Counted from the stretch's first letter, positions 1 through 7,410 are shown. The stretch: 11,888 nt of DNA from Bacillota bacterium (GCA_023386495.1 JAEWJS010000038.1:1-11888); one strand, 5' to 3'. Notes: generated by a model from the sequence alone, not told the origin. Numbers and translations are program-made.

Positions 1-1135
1 CTTGCGCGCCGACCAGCCAATGCCCCAGCGGCAATTCGCCTAGAAGCCGCGCCAGCCCGATCGAGCCGGCGGCTACGACGAGGAAGGTTGCGACGGCCAC
101 TGGCAGATGGTAACCGGTCAAGGTAAGCGGCCTCGTCACGTTGGCGACCAGCATCAGCACGAAAGCATGCGCCAAGAAATCGCCGAAGGAATGCCGTCCG
201 ACCATCAGCATGAACCGCTTGAACCAGCCGCCGTAACGATCCAGCAAGACGGACAGTGCATAGGCCGCAGCCAGCTGCGTCACGATCAATAAGAAGATGG
301 CCGGTCTCAGGTACGTGGACAGCCCTAGCTTCATGCTGTCCATCGACAGACCGAGCAGCTCGTATCCGACCCATACATAACAGCCGATGAACAGCAATCC
401 GCTTAAGGCTAGCCAGCGAACGGCAATCTCTCGGAAGCGCACGAGTCCATATGCGCACACCGCGCCGAGCATGAAGTAGAAGAAATAGAAGATGAACCAC
501 TTGGATCGATGCTCCATCAGCCATGCCCAAGGCGCTCCCCAAGACGCGATGGTGCCGGCTCGGTAATACGAGAGCCACAGCAGAGCGGCGTATACAACAG
601 CCGCAATCGCGAGTATGCCGACGGTGCGAGCGGTCGCTCGATCCGGCCGCCGGTCCGCGGCGAACCGCCTGAGCGGCTCCGCGAGGCGCAGGAATACGGG
701 CAGCAGCAGGTAGAATTGCATGATCATCAAGATGAACCATAGATGATAGCCGTAGGTCGGGCGCAACAGCTGGCTGCCCAGCGCACGCCATGCGCTTGCG
801 TCCGTCAACGATAGGCCTGAGAACAGGCTGACGGACAGCCAATAGACGAACGTCCAGCTCAGGAAGGGAAGGCCGATATCGATGAATCTTCGTTTCATAT
901 AGGAGCCGTATCGGATTGCCGTGCCTGCGTAGTTGTAGATTAGAATGACGCCCGATAAGAAGACGAACGTCGGCGTCCCGAAACGGGTGTAATGGAACAG
1001 CATCGCGAGCATGATCGAATCCGGCTGCAGGATATCGGCCCTATAGATATATTCCGCAATGCAATGCTGCATCGTGATCGCCATGAAGGCCATCGCGCGG
1101 AGCAGCGTAATTTCTTCGATTCTCTGTCTGGCCAT
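1..1135 (-). CDS. Membrane-bound acyltransferase (acyltransferase-3 family), C-terminus beyond left edge
   Basis: The reverse strand from the ATG at 1135 stays open for 378 codons to the window edge, so this is a partial gene. The N-terminus has the family hallmark: a charged RIEEITLLRAMAF stretch followed by His24 in the first membrane helix (ITMQHC), the residue expected to act in acyl transfer. Other family-like segments are the SGVILIYNY helix, the HLWFILMIMQFYLLLPVF helix and a late SFGDFLAHAF segment, with about ten hydrophobic helices in all. Family members O-acylate (usually acetylate) surface sugars, exopolysaccharides or teichoic-type polymers at the membrane; the substrate here cannot be read from sequence. 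An AGGAGG sits at 1150-1155, 14 nt before the start, which is rather long spacing. No alternative in-frame start lies closer. It follows the PfpI-type gene but is separated from it by a terminator, so it is probably its own transcription unit. Confidence 0.9.
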   Translation of the reverse strand, partial: MARQRIEEITLLRAMAFMAITMQHCIAEYIYRADILQPDSIMLAMLFHYTRFGTPTFVFLSGVILIYNYAGTAIRYGSYMKRRFIDIGLPFLSWTFVYWLSVSLFSGLSLTDASAWRALGSQLLRPTYGYHLWFILMIMQFYLLLPVFLRLAEPLRRFAADRRPDRATARTVGILAIAAVVYAALLWLSYYRAGTIASWGAPWAWLMEHRSKWFIFYFFYFMLGAVCAYGLVRFREIAVRWLALSGLLFIGCYVWVGYELLGLSMDSMKLGLSTYLRPAIFLLIVTQLAAAYALSVLLDRYGGWFKRFMLMVGRHSFGDFLAHAFVLMLVANVTRPLTLTGYHLPVAVATFLVVAAGSIGLARLLGELPLGHWLVGAQ

Positions 1136-1168
1136 GGATGTGAGCCAAGCCTCCTCTCTGACCGAACT

Positions 1169-1174
1169 ATTATA
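1169..1174 (-). promoter_or_regulatory. Possible -10 box for the acyltransferase gene
   Basis: The minus strand reads TATAAT, a perfect sigma-A -10 hexamer, 34 nt before the acyltransferase start and just downstream of the preceding terminator. No acceptable -35 is found 16-18 bp upstream, where the terminator stem lies. The call therefore rests on the -10 and its position only. Confidence 0.35.
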
Positions 1175-1205
1175 ACAGAAGAACGGGCCGCATCGCGCGG
1201 CCCGT
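1170..1205 (-). terminator. Intrinsic terminator of the PfpI-type gene
   Basis: A perfect 9-bp GC-rich stem (1183-1191 with 1197-1205, ACGGGCCGC/GCGGCCCGT) encloses a 5-nt loop. On the minus strand it is followed by a T-rich run (TTCTTCTGTT). It begins 26 bp after the stop codon of the PfpI-type gene and is oriented correctly for it. Confidence 0.8.
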
Positions 1206-1231
1206 CTGCATGTCTGTATGAATGAGCAATC

Positions 1232-1765
1232 CTACCACGCATTCGTGCCGAGACGATTGAGCGCCGCATCGATGAATGCCGGCTCGTCCTCCGGCTTCCG
1301 CGACGTAATCAAGTTGCCGTCCACCATCACTTCACGGTCGACGAACGTCCCGCCTGCACGCGTAATCTCCTCGGCGATGCCGGCGTACCCCGTAACCGTA
1401 CGCCCTTGCAGCACGCCTGCCGCCGCCAATACCTGCGGCCCATGACAGATCGCCGCCAGCGTGATGCCCGCCTGGTCGGCTTCCTTCACGAAGCGCTGGA
1501 CTTCAGGGTCGTTCATCAATTGCGCGGGTGACGAGCCTCCCGGAATGATGACCGCCTCATATTCCGTGCCTTTCGCATCCCGGGCAGCCAGATGGGACCG
1601 GTACGTGACCGTCCCCTTCTTACCCTTCAATTCCTGATCCCGTTCAAGGCTGATAATGACGCCGTTATGGCCTTGCCTGACCATCTCATCGTAAGGACTG
1701 GCCATCTCGGAATCCTCGAAGCCGTCTGCCAGCAAGAACGCAATCCTTTTCGCATCGCTCATCAT
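1232..1765 (-). CDS. PfpI/DJ-1 superfamily stress protein (protease/deglycase/glyoxalase-type)
   Basis: The 177-residue product is the usual length for single-domain PfpI proteins (compare B. subtilis YfkM and E. coli YhbO). Visible motifs are FEDSE with the conserved acidic residue Glu17, the IIPGGSSP loop at 73-80, and the nucleophile elbow AAICHGP with Cys107-His108. TSRKPEDEPAF near the C-terminus is also typical. Members have been described as intracellular peptidases, glyoxalase III-like enzymes or deglycases acting on methylglyoxal-damaged molecules, and are often stress-induced; which activity applies here is not decidable. It should be cytosolic, as no signal peptide or helix is seen. 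Two adjacent ATGs exist (1765 and 1762). The AGGAGA at 1771-1776 is 5 nt from the first and 8 nt from the second, so initiation at 1762 is equally or more likely. It is monocistronic by context. Confidence 0.92.
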   Translation of the reverse strand: MMSDAKRIAFLLADGFEDSEMASPYDEMVRQGHNGVIISLERDQELKGKKGTVTYRSHLAARDAKGTEYEAVIIPGGSSPAQLMNDPEVQRFVKEADQAGITLAAICHGPQVLAAAGVLQGRTVTGYAGIAEEITRAGGTFVDREVMVDGNLITSRKPEDEPAFIDAALNRLGTNAW

Positions 1766-1850
1766 GCATCTCTCCTATTCCAGTATACGGTTAAGTTACC
1801 CGGATTGGCAGGAATTACTCACGTAAACGACTTGGCCTGTTGAGCCGTTC

Positions 1851-1904
1851 GCAGCGTCTGGCTGCGGGCATCCAGTCCATTCGTGCCGGGCAGCGTCTGG
1901 GCTG
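1851..1904. repeat. Short imperfect direct repeat
   Basis: GCAGCGTCTGGCTG at 1851-1864 recurs as GCAGCGTCTGGGCTG at 1890-1904, with a single inserted G, starting 39 bp later. Both copies lie between the PfpI-type gene and the four-copy repeat array. Function is unknown and it may be chance in GC-rich DNA. Confidence 0.4.
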
Positions 1905-1945
1905 AGGTTCCGTTGGCTTGGGGGCAACGATGAACGAGTCTGGCG

Positions 1946-2139
1946 GGTATTTGCGTAATTTTCTACCACTATTCTTGATTCCTACAAGCAGCGGCGAACA
2001 ATAAGGGTAATTTGTACAACTATTCCCGCCGGAACTTAGGCAGATCGGGGTTTCCACTCGGAATAGCTGTACTTTTCTACATTAATCGGTGCAATCAGGC
2101 GCCATGGCTGAAAATAGTTGTACTTTTTCCCCTTAATCC
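1946..2139. repeat. Symmetric array: four AATAGnTGTAC-type repeats in two inverted pairs
   Basis: Four degenerate units of about 27-29 bp share a core read as AATAGTTGTAC. Two are on the minus strand, starting at 1974 (AATAGTGGTAG) and 2025 (AATAGTTGTAC). Two are on the plus strand, starting at 2061 (AATAGCTGTAC) and 2112 (AATAGTTGTAC). The start-to-start distance within each pair is exactly 51 bp, and the two pairs face away from a centre near 2043. The inner units match at 17 of 27 positions when one is reverse-complemented; after the core most units keep an AT-rich tract and a TTA-containing end. TTCC also recurs at the same place before both inner units. The spacers between units are not conserved. 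No protein is encoded. Confidence 0.75.
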
Positions 2140-2226
2140 TCTACCGCGCCATGCAACCGTGTAACCACCAGCCACGCACGAACGCTGGCGAGCATGAGCG
2201 CAGGAACGGATACAACACCAAACGCA

Positions 2227-2268
2227 TGACACCTGCCTCCCGCGCATCGCGCCGAAAAGCAGGTGTCA
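2227..2268. repeat. Perfect 10-bp inverted repeat (hairpin) downstream of the ABC operon
   Basis: TGACACCTGC (2227-2236) and GCAGGTGTCA (2259-2268) are perfect reverse complements around a 22-nt loop, which itself contains a small CGCG-CAT-CGCG hairpin. It lies about 130 bp beyond the stop of the last ABC gene. No T-run follows on either strand, so it is not a standard intrinsic terminator. It could be a transcript-stabilising 3' hairpin or a protein-binding site. Confidence 0.5.
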
Positions 2269-2399
2269 CGCAGGTTCGTATGCGGTTCCTTCTCCGGCAC
2301 GCCGCAGCGCAAATCGGCCGGCGCATTCAGCGCCGTCGCACGGCAGCCGCATGCGGCACCGCCCATGCACGTGCACCACGCCAACGCCAGGCACGCGCT

Positions 2400-4244
2400 C
2401 TACACCAGCGTGCCGCCCTGCAGCTTGCGGCGGGAGTGGCGGTGAAGCTCGGCATAGTAGCCGTCCTGCGCCATGAGCCCGTCGTGGGCGCCTTCCTCGA
2501 CGATCTTGCCGTCCTTCATGACGATGATGCGGTCCGCATGCATGACTGTCGACAGCCGGTGCGCGATGACCAGCGTCGTCCGCCCCCGCGATACGCGGTC
2601 CAGCGCCTGCTGGATCAGCCGTTCGGTATGCGTATCCAGATTCGCCGTCGCCTCGTCTAGAATCAGGATCTTCGGCTTGAAGACGAGGATGCGCGCGAAC
2701 GAGATCAGCTGCCGTTCGCCGGCCGATAAGCCGCTGCCGCGCTCGGACAGCCGCGTATCGTAGCCATCCTTCAGGCGCATGATCATCGGCTCCGCGCCGA
2801 CCTGGCGGCACGCATCGATGACGGACTCGCGCGAGATGTTCTCGTGGAACAGCCGCACGTTATCCAGAATCGTGCCCGAGTACAGGAACGGATCCTGCTG
2901 CACGAGGCCGACGATCCGATGCAGCGAGTCGAGCGGCAGCCTCCGAATGTCGACGCCGTCGATCTGCACGCTGCCCTTCTTCACGTCGTAGAAGCGCGCC
3001 AGCAGATTGACGAGCGAGCTCTTGCCCGCGCCCGTCGTGCCGACGATGCCGACGAATTCGCCGGGCCGGATATGCAGGTCGAGGTCATGCAGCACGTCGC
3101 GCTTGTCGACATAGGCGAACCGGATGCGATTGAAGTCGATCTGCCCCTTGACGGTATCCTTGCGGAGTGGCCTAGCCTCCTCGGGCGACGGGTCGCGGAC
3201 CTCCGGCTGAATGCCGAAGATGCGCCACAGCCGGTCCATCGAGACGAGCGTCGACTGGAGCGTATTCCATTGCTGCGTAATCTGGTTGATCGGTTGGAAA
3301 AACTGTCGGATATACGTGATGAACGCAACTAACACGCCGAATTCGAACTGTTTGTTCAGTACCGCGTAGCCGCCGATCCAGACGACCAGCGCGACCGATA
3401 CGTTGCCGAGCAAGTCGAACGAGCGATTGAACAGAATCGTCGCGCGCACCTCGCGCAGCGATTCCTTCAAGTATTGGCGATTGCCCTCCGTGAATCGCTC
3501 GTTCTGCTCCTTCTCTTGATGGAACGCTTGAATCAAGCTCATGCCGGACAGATTCTCTGCCACGAACGCGATCACGCGTGAATACTGCGCACGCGCACGC
3601 GTATAGACCTCCCGCAGCAGCTTCCGGAACAGCACGGCGATCACCGCGATGATCGGGAACAACACGAGGCAGTACAGCGCAAGCGTCGGATCGAGCAGGA
3701 ACATGAAGCCGACGATCATGATGATCGAGAGTCCGTCTCGCACGAGGCTCAGCAGCACTTGCGTGAAAAATTGGTTGATCGTCTCCGTGTCGCTCGACTC
3801 GTTCGTGACGAGGCTTCCGATCGGATGACGGTCGAAGAATGACATCGATTGGCCGGAGATATGGCCGAACAGATCCTTGCGCAGCTGCGCGACGATGCCC
3901 TGTCCGGCACGCTGCATCAGGTTGCCTTGCAGGTAAGTGAAGATGAAGGCAAGCACAGCCATGACGGCATAAGCAACGCCCAGCCCGACCAAGACGGGAA
4001 TGCCGTTCTCCCCGAGCGGGATCGCGTCGTCGATCGCGTATTTCACGATGAGCGGCTGGAGCAGGTCCGCGCCGATCGCGAGGAATGTACATAGGAAGCC
4101 GAGCAAGAACGTGGCGCGGTGCGGCTTCGCGTAAGCCAGCAGCGAGCGGAACGCCTGCCGCCGGTTAAGGGCGCTCTGCTGCGGGTCCCTGCTCGGCTGC
4201 GGCGCCGCATCGCGGCTCGGCGCATTCGATGAACGGTCAGCCAT
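2400..4244 (-). CDS. ABC exporter half-transporter, catalytic-site subunit of a BmrCD-like heterodimer
   Basis: A 614-residue membrane-plus-ATPase fusion. A Pro/Ser-rich cytosolic leader (1-28) precedes the six-helix exporter domain (about 40-320) and the nucleotide-binding domain (about 365-600). The ATPase has Walker A GTTGAGKS (402-409), a Q-loop at Gln450, Walker B ILILD (526-530) followed by catalytic Glu531, and switch His562. The signature is LSAGE (506-510) rather than LSGGQ. That pattern, and an NBD resembling B. subtilis YheH/BmrD, suggests it carries the hydrolytic Walker site and pairs with the upstream subunit; YknUV-like pairing is the alternative. It lacks the long loop after helix 1 that BmrD has. 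The start is ATG 4244, overlapping the upstream gene by 8 bp; a longer in-frame extension to 4397 would lie inside that gene and looks non-coding. The Shine-Dalgarno (GGGGGCGG) is weak, so translational coupling is likely. It probably exports drugs or lipophilic compounds. Confidence 0.93.
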   Translation of the reverse strand: MADRSSNAPSRDAAPQPSRDPQQSALNRRQAFRSLLAYAKPHRATFLLGFLCTFLAIGADLLQPLIVKYAIDDAIPLGENGIPVLVGLGVAYAVMAVLAFIFTYLQGNLMQRAGQGIVAQLRKDLFGHISGQSMSFFDRHPIGSLVTNESSDTETINQFFTQVLLSLVRDGLSIIMIVGFMFLLDPTLALYCLVLFPIIAVIAVLFRKLLREVYTRARAQYSRVIAFVAENLSGMSLIQAFHQEKEQNERFTEGNRQYLKESLREVRATILFNRSFDLLGNVSVALVVWIGGYAVLNKQFEFGVLVAFITYIRQFFQPINQITQQWNTLQSTLVSMDRLWRIFGIQPEVRDPSPEEARPLRKDTVKGQIDFNRIRFAYVDKRDVLHDLDLHIRPGEFVGIVGTTGAGKSSLVNLLARFYDVKKGSVQIDGVDIRRLPLDSLHRIVGLVQQDPFLYSGTILDNVRLFHENISRESVIDACRQVGAEPMIMRLKDGYDTRLSERGSGLSAGERQLISFARILVFKPKILILDEATANLDTHTERLIQQALDRVSRGRTTLVIAHRLSTVMHADRIIVMKDGKIVEEGAHDGLMAQDGYYAELHRHSRRKLQGGTLV

Positions 4245-5997
4245 TGGACGCCGCCCCCTCTCCTTGCATCGCGTAGAGCGCGGCGTAATAACCGCCGCGA
4301 GCCAGCAGCTCGTCGTGGGAGCCGCGTTCGACGATGCGGCCCTCCTGCAGCACGACGATCTGGTCGGCGTGCATGACCGCGCTGACGCGATGCGCAATCA
4401 ACAGCGTCGTCTTGCCCTTGCGCGTCTTCTGCAGGTTGTCGATGATGCGCGTCTCCGTCACCGTATCGACGGCGCTGACGCTGTCGTCGAGCAGCAGGAT
4501 CGGCGCTTCCTTAATGAGCCCGCGGGCCAGACTGGTTCGCTGGCGCTGGCCGCCGGACAGCGTCAGCCCGCGCTCGCCCAGCTTCGTGTCGAAGCGCTCC
4601 GGCAGGTCGGCCACATTATGATAGATGGCCGCCAGCTTCGCCGCTCCCTCTACGGCCATCTGCTCGCTCTTCCGGTCGAAGAACGCAATGTTGTCGCGAA
4701 TCGTCGTGCTGAACAGGAAGCCGTCCTGCGGCACGTAGCCGATGCCCGTCCGCAGGCTCTCGAGCGTCACGTCGCGCACGTCTCTCCCCGCAACGAATAC
4801 GGTGCCGACAGGCGGCTCATAGACACGCAGCAGCAGCTTGACAAGCGTCGTTTTGCCGCTGCCGGTCGCGCCCACGATACCGACGGTCTGCCCTGCTCCG
4901 ACGGTCAGATTGATATCCTGCAAGGCAGGCCGGCTGCTCTCGGGATAATGGAACGTCAGTCCGCGAATGTCCAGATCTGCGGCATCCGCCGGAAGCGCAA
5001 TAGCGCCCTCGCTATTGCGCACGTCCGACTCGACGGCCAGCAGCTGATTGAGGCGGTCCAACGACGCGCGGGCGCGCTGTACCGTATTGATGACGTTGCC
5101 GATCTGCTGCAGCGGGTTGACCACCATGCGCAGATACAGCGTAAGCGCGACGAACGCGCCCAGCGACAGCCGGTCCTGCAGCACGAGGACGCCGCCGTAT
5201 GTAATCGCCACGACGAGCGACAGCGCGCCGGCGAACGGCAGCGCGGCTTGGAACATCGCGCTCAGCTTCACGAGCAGCAGCTGATTGTCGCGGATGCGGT
5301 CGACGGTCTCGCCGAAGCGGCTCTTCGCGATCGGCTCCGCCGCGAACGTCTTCGTGACCTTGATGCCGCCGAACTGCTCCTCGGCCGATTCCGTCATGGC
5401 CGCCAGCGATTCCTGCACGCGCTGCGACTGCTGCCTGATGCGGGGGCCGAAATAGCGCACGAGGAACGGGATGACGAGGAGCGGCAGCACGCTGACGACC
5501 ATCAGATCGAGCGGGATGTCGCTGAGCAGCATGATCGTCACCGAGGAGATGAGCAGCACCGTCGCGTTCGTCATCTGGTTCAGGCCGTTCGCGATCGATT
5601 CCCTGACCGCCGTCACGTCATTCATCATGTAGCTGAGCAGCTTACCGATGCCGTTCCGGGAGAAATACGTCTCGCTCAGCCCCGTGAAATGGCGGAACAG
5701 CCGCTGCCTGGTCGAAAATTCGAAATACCGTCCCAATCGATGGTTCACGTACTGACCGATGCCGAACAGGCAGCCGTAGCCGACCCCGATCGCTAGCAGC
5801 TCCAGACTGTGCTTGCGCACGCCGGCATACGTCAGCCCTTCCTCCTGCAGTTGATCCGTGAACGAATTGAGCACGGCAGGGAATAGCGCGTAGATTACGT
5901 TGGCCGCTGCAATGGCAACCGCAGCCAGCATGTAGAAGAGGATATATTTGCGAATGTGCGTGAAGAGCAGCCTCTGTCCGTCCAACTTACCGATCAC
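4237..5997 (-). CDS. ABC exporter half-transporter, degenerate-site subunit of a BmrCD-like heterodimer
   Basis: A 586-residue half-exporter. Six membrane helices lie within about 15-300, followed by an ATPase domain (about 340-575). Motifs: Walker A GATGSGKT (376-383), Q-loop Gln424, canonical signature LSGGQ (480-484), Walker B ILLLD (500-504), and switch His536. The residue after Walker B is Asp505, where active ATPases have Glu, so this subunit's own ATP site is predicted to hydrolyse poorly. Its LSGGQ would instead complete the active site of the partner encoded immediately downstream. The overall match is to B. subtilis YheI/BmrC, with LDDSVSAVD resembling its LDDSLSAVD. The start is GTG at 5997, overlapping the MFS stop by 4 bp (GTGA) without a well-spaced ribosome binding site, so coupled translation is likely. 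Codons 327-335 contain a perfect 11-bp hairpin (see 4995-5020). Confidence 0.93.
   Translation of the reverse strand: MIGKLDGQRLLFTHIRKYILFYMLAAVAIAAANVIYALFPAVLNSFTDQLQEEGLTYAGVRKHSLELLAIGVGYGCLFGIGQYVNHRLGRYFEFSTRQRLFRHFTGLSETYFSRNGIGKLLSYMMNDVTAVRESIANGLNQMTNATVLLISSVTIMLLSDIPLDLMVVSVLPLLVIPFLVRYFGPRIRQQSQRVQESLAAMTESAEEQFGGIKVTKTFAAEPIAKSRFGETVDRIRDNQLLLVKLSAMFQAALPFAGALSLVVAITYGGVLVLQDRLSLGAFVALTLYLRMVVNPLQQIGNVINTVQRARASLDRLNQLLAVESDVRNSEGAIALPADAADLDIRGLTFHYPESSRPALQDINLTVGAGQTVGIVGATGSGKTTLVKLLLRVYEPPVGTVFVAGRDVRDVTLESLRTGIGYVPQDGFLFSTTIRDNIAFFDRKSEQMAVEGAAKLAAIYHNVADLPERFDTKLGERGLTLSGGQRQRTSLARGLIKEAPILLLDDSVSAVDTVTETRIIDNLQKTRKGKTTLLIAHRVSAVMHADQIVVLQEGRIVERGSHDELLARGGYYAALYAMQGEGAASNG
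4995..5020 (-). other. Perfect 11-bp intragenic stem-loop in the first ABC subunit
   Basis: GCGCAATAGCG (4995-5005) and CGCTATTGCGC (5010-5020) are perfect reverse complements separated by 4 nt. In the mRNA the loop reads AGGG. The element covers codons for the linker between the membrane domain and the ATPase domain (about residues 327-335). There is no T-tail, so termination is not expected. Confidence 0.7.
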
Positions 5998-7235
5998 CGT
6001 CCTGTCGATGGAGTAGGAATTGCGGATTTTACCAAGAAGTAGATGCCGTACTGCAGCAGTGCCGCAGCCAGCAGAACGATCGGCAGCCAGATCGAATCGA
6101 GATCCTGCGCGAACATGAGGAGCAGCGTTATCGCGAGCATGCGCCCGACATTGACGAATACCTCGCGCACGACGATCGCCTCCTGCCGAAGCTGCCCGCG
6201 CAGCGGCAGCATGCTGATGATCCGGTAATAGAACGTCGTCAGGGTGTTCATCATGAGCGGATTGAACAGCGAGAACAGCACCATGAAAGCAGCCACCGTC
6301 CAGAAGCTGACGTCGATGAGCAGGAACGCCGCGCCGAGCACGACGCCTGTCGTGGAGATGAGCATATAGCGTCTCCCGGCCTCTTCCTTTGCCTTCCGCG
6401 AGATGATGTAGCCCGAGAGAATCAAGAGCCCGGAGAACAGCACGCCGAGATAGCCGACCCAGTCCTCCCTGCCGACGGTTCGGAAGAGCAGAATATTCGG
6501 CAGGAACAGCATCAGGCCCTGGAGCATCCCCATGATGAAGAACCCGCAGAGCGCCCGGAACCAGACGAGATTTTTACGCATAAGAAGCAGCATCATATTG
6601 AGGTAATAGGTCTTGTGATGGCTCGTCGCCGCTCGAATGCGCAAGCTGACGACGGCCGCCGCGACGAACATGACGAAGGCGATCATGAACGTGACGATAT
6701 AGCCCTGCAGCCCCTCGCTCCTGCCGATAATGAAGCCGGCGAGCGCCGGTCCGACGAGGCCTGCCGCATTGAAGAACGTCATATTGAGCGCTAGGAAGCG
6801 GAGACGGTTCTGCTCGGTGGATACGTCATACATAAGCACTTGATAGCCGGTCCAGTACAAGCCCGACGAGAAGCCGTTCAGCACGGCGAACAAGATATAG
6901 TAATTGACAACGCTTTCTTGCGTGATGATCACGAGCAGGAAGAAGATCGCCATCATCAATATGCCAAGCCTGTATGTGACCATCCGGTCCCGCCGCTTGG
7001 CGATCCAGCCTCCTACGGCGAAGCCCACAGGGGTCAGCAGATAGTTGAACATGCTGTACACGCCGTTCACGAACAGGTCTTCCGTCAGCCGCCAGAGATA
7101 CAGATTGAGGAACAAGCCCGCCATCGAGGCGCCGAATTGAAACAGGCTGTGAATCGTGATGGACGTGATGGCTTCCTGCGATAATCGACGTTCCGGTGCG
7201 ATCTGCTTACCCTTCAGCAAGCGGGATAGGTTCAT
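5994..7235 (-). CDS. Major facilitator superfamily (MFS) transporter
   Basis: A 413-residue polytopic protein with roughly 10-12 hydrophobic helices and the MFS loop signature GGWIAKRRDR at residues 75-84, between helices 2 and 3. Length and layout fit a single MFS permease, probably an exporter; the substrate is not recognisable. The start ATG 7235 is chosen because an AGGAGG lies at 7247-7252 (11 nt upstream). The frame is also open to an ATG at 7322, but that one has no Shine-Dalgarno, adds a 29-residue hydrophilic extension unlike MFS N-termini, and lies almost at the predicted transcription start. The stop overlaps the GTG of the following ABC gene (GTGA). It is therefore the first gene of a three-gene efflux operon, and it may move the same or a related compound as the ABC pair. 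Confidence 0.88.
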   Translation of the reverse strand: MNLSRLLKGKQIAPERRLSQEAITSITIHSLFQFGASMAGLFLNLYLWRLTEDLFVNGVYSMFNYLLTPVGFAVGGWIAKRRDRMVTYRLGILMMAIFFLLVIITQESVVNYYILFAVLNGFSSGLYWTGYQVLMYDVSTEQNRLRFLALNMTFFNAAGLVGPALAGFIIGRSEGLQGYIVTFMIAFVMFVAAAVVSLRIRAATSHHKTYYLNMMLLLMRKNLVWFRALCGFFIMGMLQGLMLFLPNILLFRTVGREDWVGYLGVLFSGLLILSGYIISRKAKEEAGRRYMLISTTGVVLGAAFLLIDVSFWTVAAFMVLFSLFNPLMMNTLTTFYYRIISMLPLRGQLRQEAIVVREVFVNVGRMLAITLLLMFAQDLDSIWLPIVLLAAALLQYGIYFLVKSAIPTPSTGR

Positions 7236-7325
7236 GACTCGTGCTGCCTCCTCTAGGCGGTCGTATGCTTGGACTTGTTGCGTTGGTAGAACCTGGGTTT
7301 CGAACCTCATATGAAAGTTCATTCT

Positions 7326-7331
7326 ATTGTA
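7326..7331 (-). promoter_or_regulatory. Candidate -10 box of the MFS-ABC operon
   Basis: The minus strand reads TACAAT, five of six matches to the sigma-A -10, just after the terminator of the preceding operon. With 17-bp spacing the -35 would be the weak TTCATT. The leader to the ATG at 7235 would be about 85 nt. Confidence 0.35.
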
Positions 7332-7340
7332 ATGCAGACG

Positions 7341-7383
7341 TTGTGAAAATGAAAAACGCGCCTACCCGCAGGTAGACGCGTTT
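7341..7383 (-). terminator. Intrinsic terminator of the TM2-like/ribokinase/protease operon
   Basis: A 13-bp stem (7354-7366 with 7371-7383) has one C-A mismatch and a 4-nt loop. On the minus strand it ends in TTTTT followed by CATTTTC. It lies 27 bp past the protease stop codon. It also insulates the MFS-ABC operon from read-through. Confidence 0.88.
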
Positions 7384-7410
7384 AAGGGAAGAAGCGGGCG
7401 AATTGCGGGA

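Larger units (their letters stand above)
1766..2399. other. Gene-poor intergenic region with repeats and palindromes
   Basis: These 634 bases lie between the ABC exporter stop and the PfpI-type gene. Short open frames exist (for example minus 1815-2057 and 2133-2384), but they have no ribosome binding site, no recognisable domain and poor composition, so I do not call genes. Contents seen: a short direct repeat (1851-1864 and 1890-1904), a symmetric four-copy repeat array (1946-2139), a perfect 10-bp inverted repeat (2227-2268) and short GC palindromes at 2346-2357 and 2366-2375. The array is more AT-rich than the flanks. No convincing T-tailed terminator for the ABC operon was found. Confidence 0.7.

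Noticed and set aside
1815..2057. 80-codon minus-strand frame starting in the repeat array
   Set aside because: It runs through the repeat units, ends beside the PfpI promoter region, has no Shine-Dalgarno, and the translation has no recognisable fold.
1946..2139. CRISPR array
   Set aside because: The ~28-bp repeat and ~23-bp spacer sizes look CRISPR-like, but units are diverged, there are only two per orientation, orientation flips in the middle, and no cas genes are present.
2133..2384. 83-codon minus-strand frame after the ABC operon
   Set aside because: Cys/Arg-rich low-information translation over palindromic DNA, overlapping other equal-length frames in both strands, with no ribosome binding site.
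4245..4397. N-terminal extension of the second ABC subunit
   Set aside because: The extra 51 residues are Ser/Arg/Cys-rich and lie wholly inside the preceding gene's ATPase domain; ATG 4244 gives normal family length.
4264..5796. Long plus-strand open frame (510 codons) opposite the first ABC subunit
   Set aside because: It lies antisense to a gene with clear Walker motifs, is rich in Arg/Ala/Gln/His/Asp without domains, and is the usual shadow of GC-rich codon bias.
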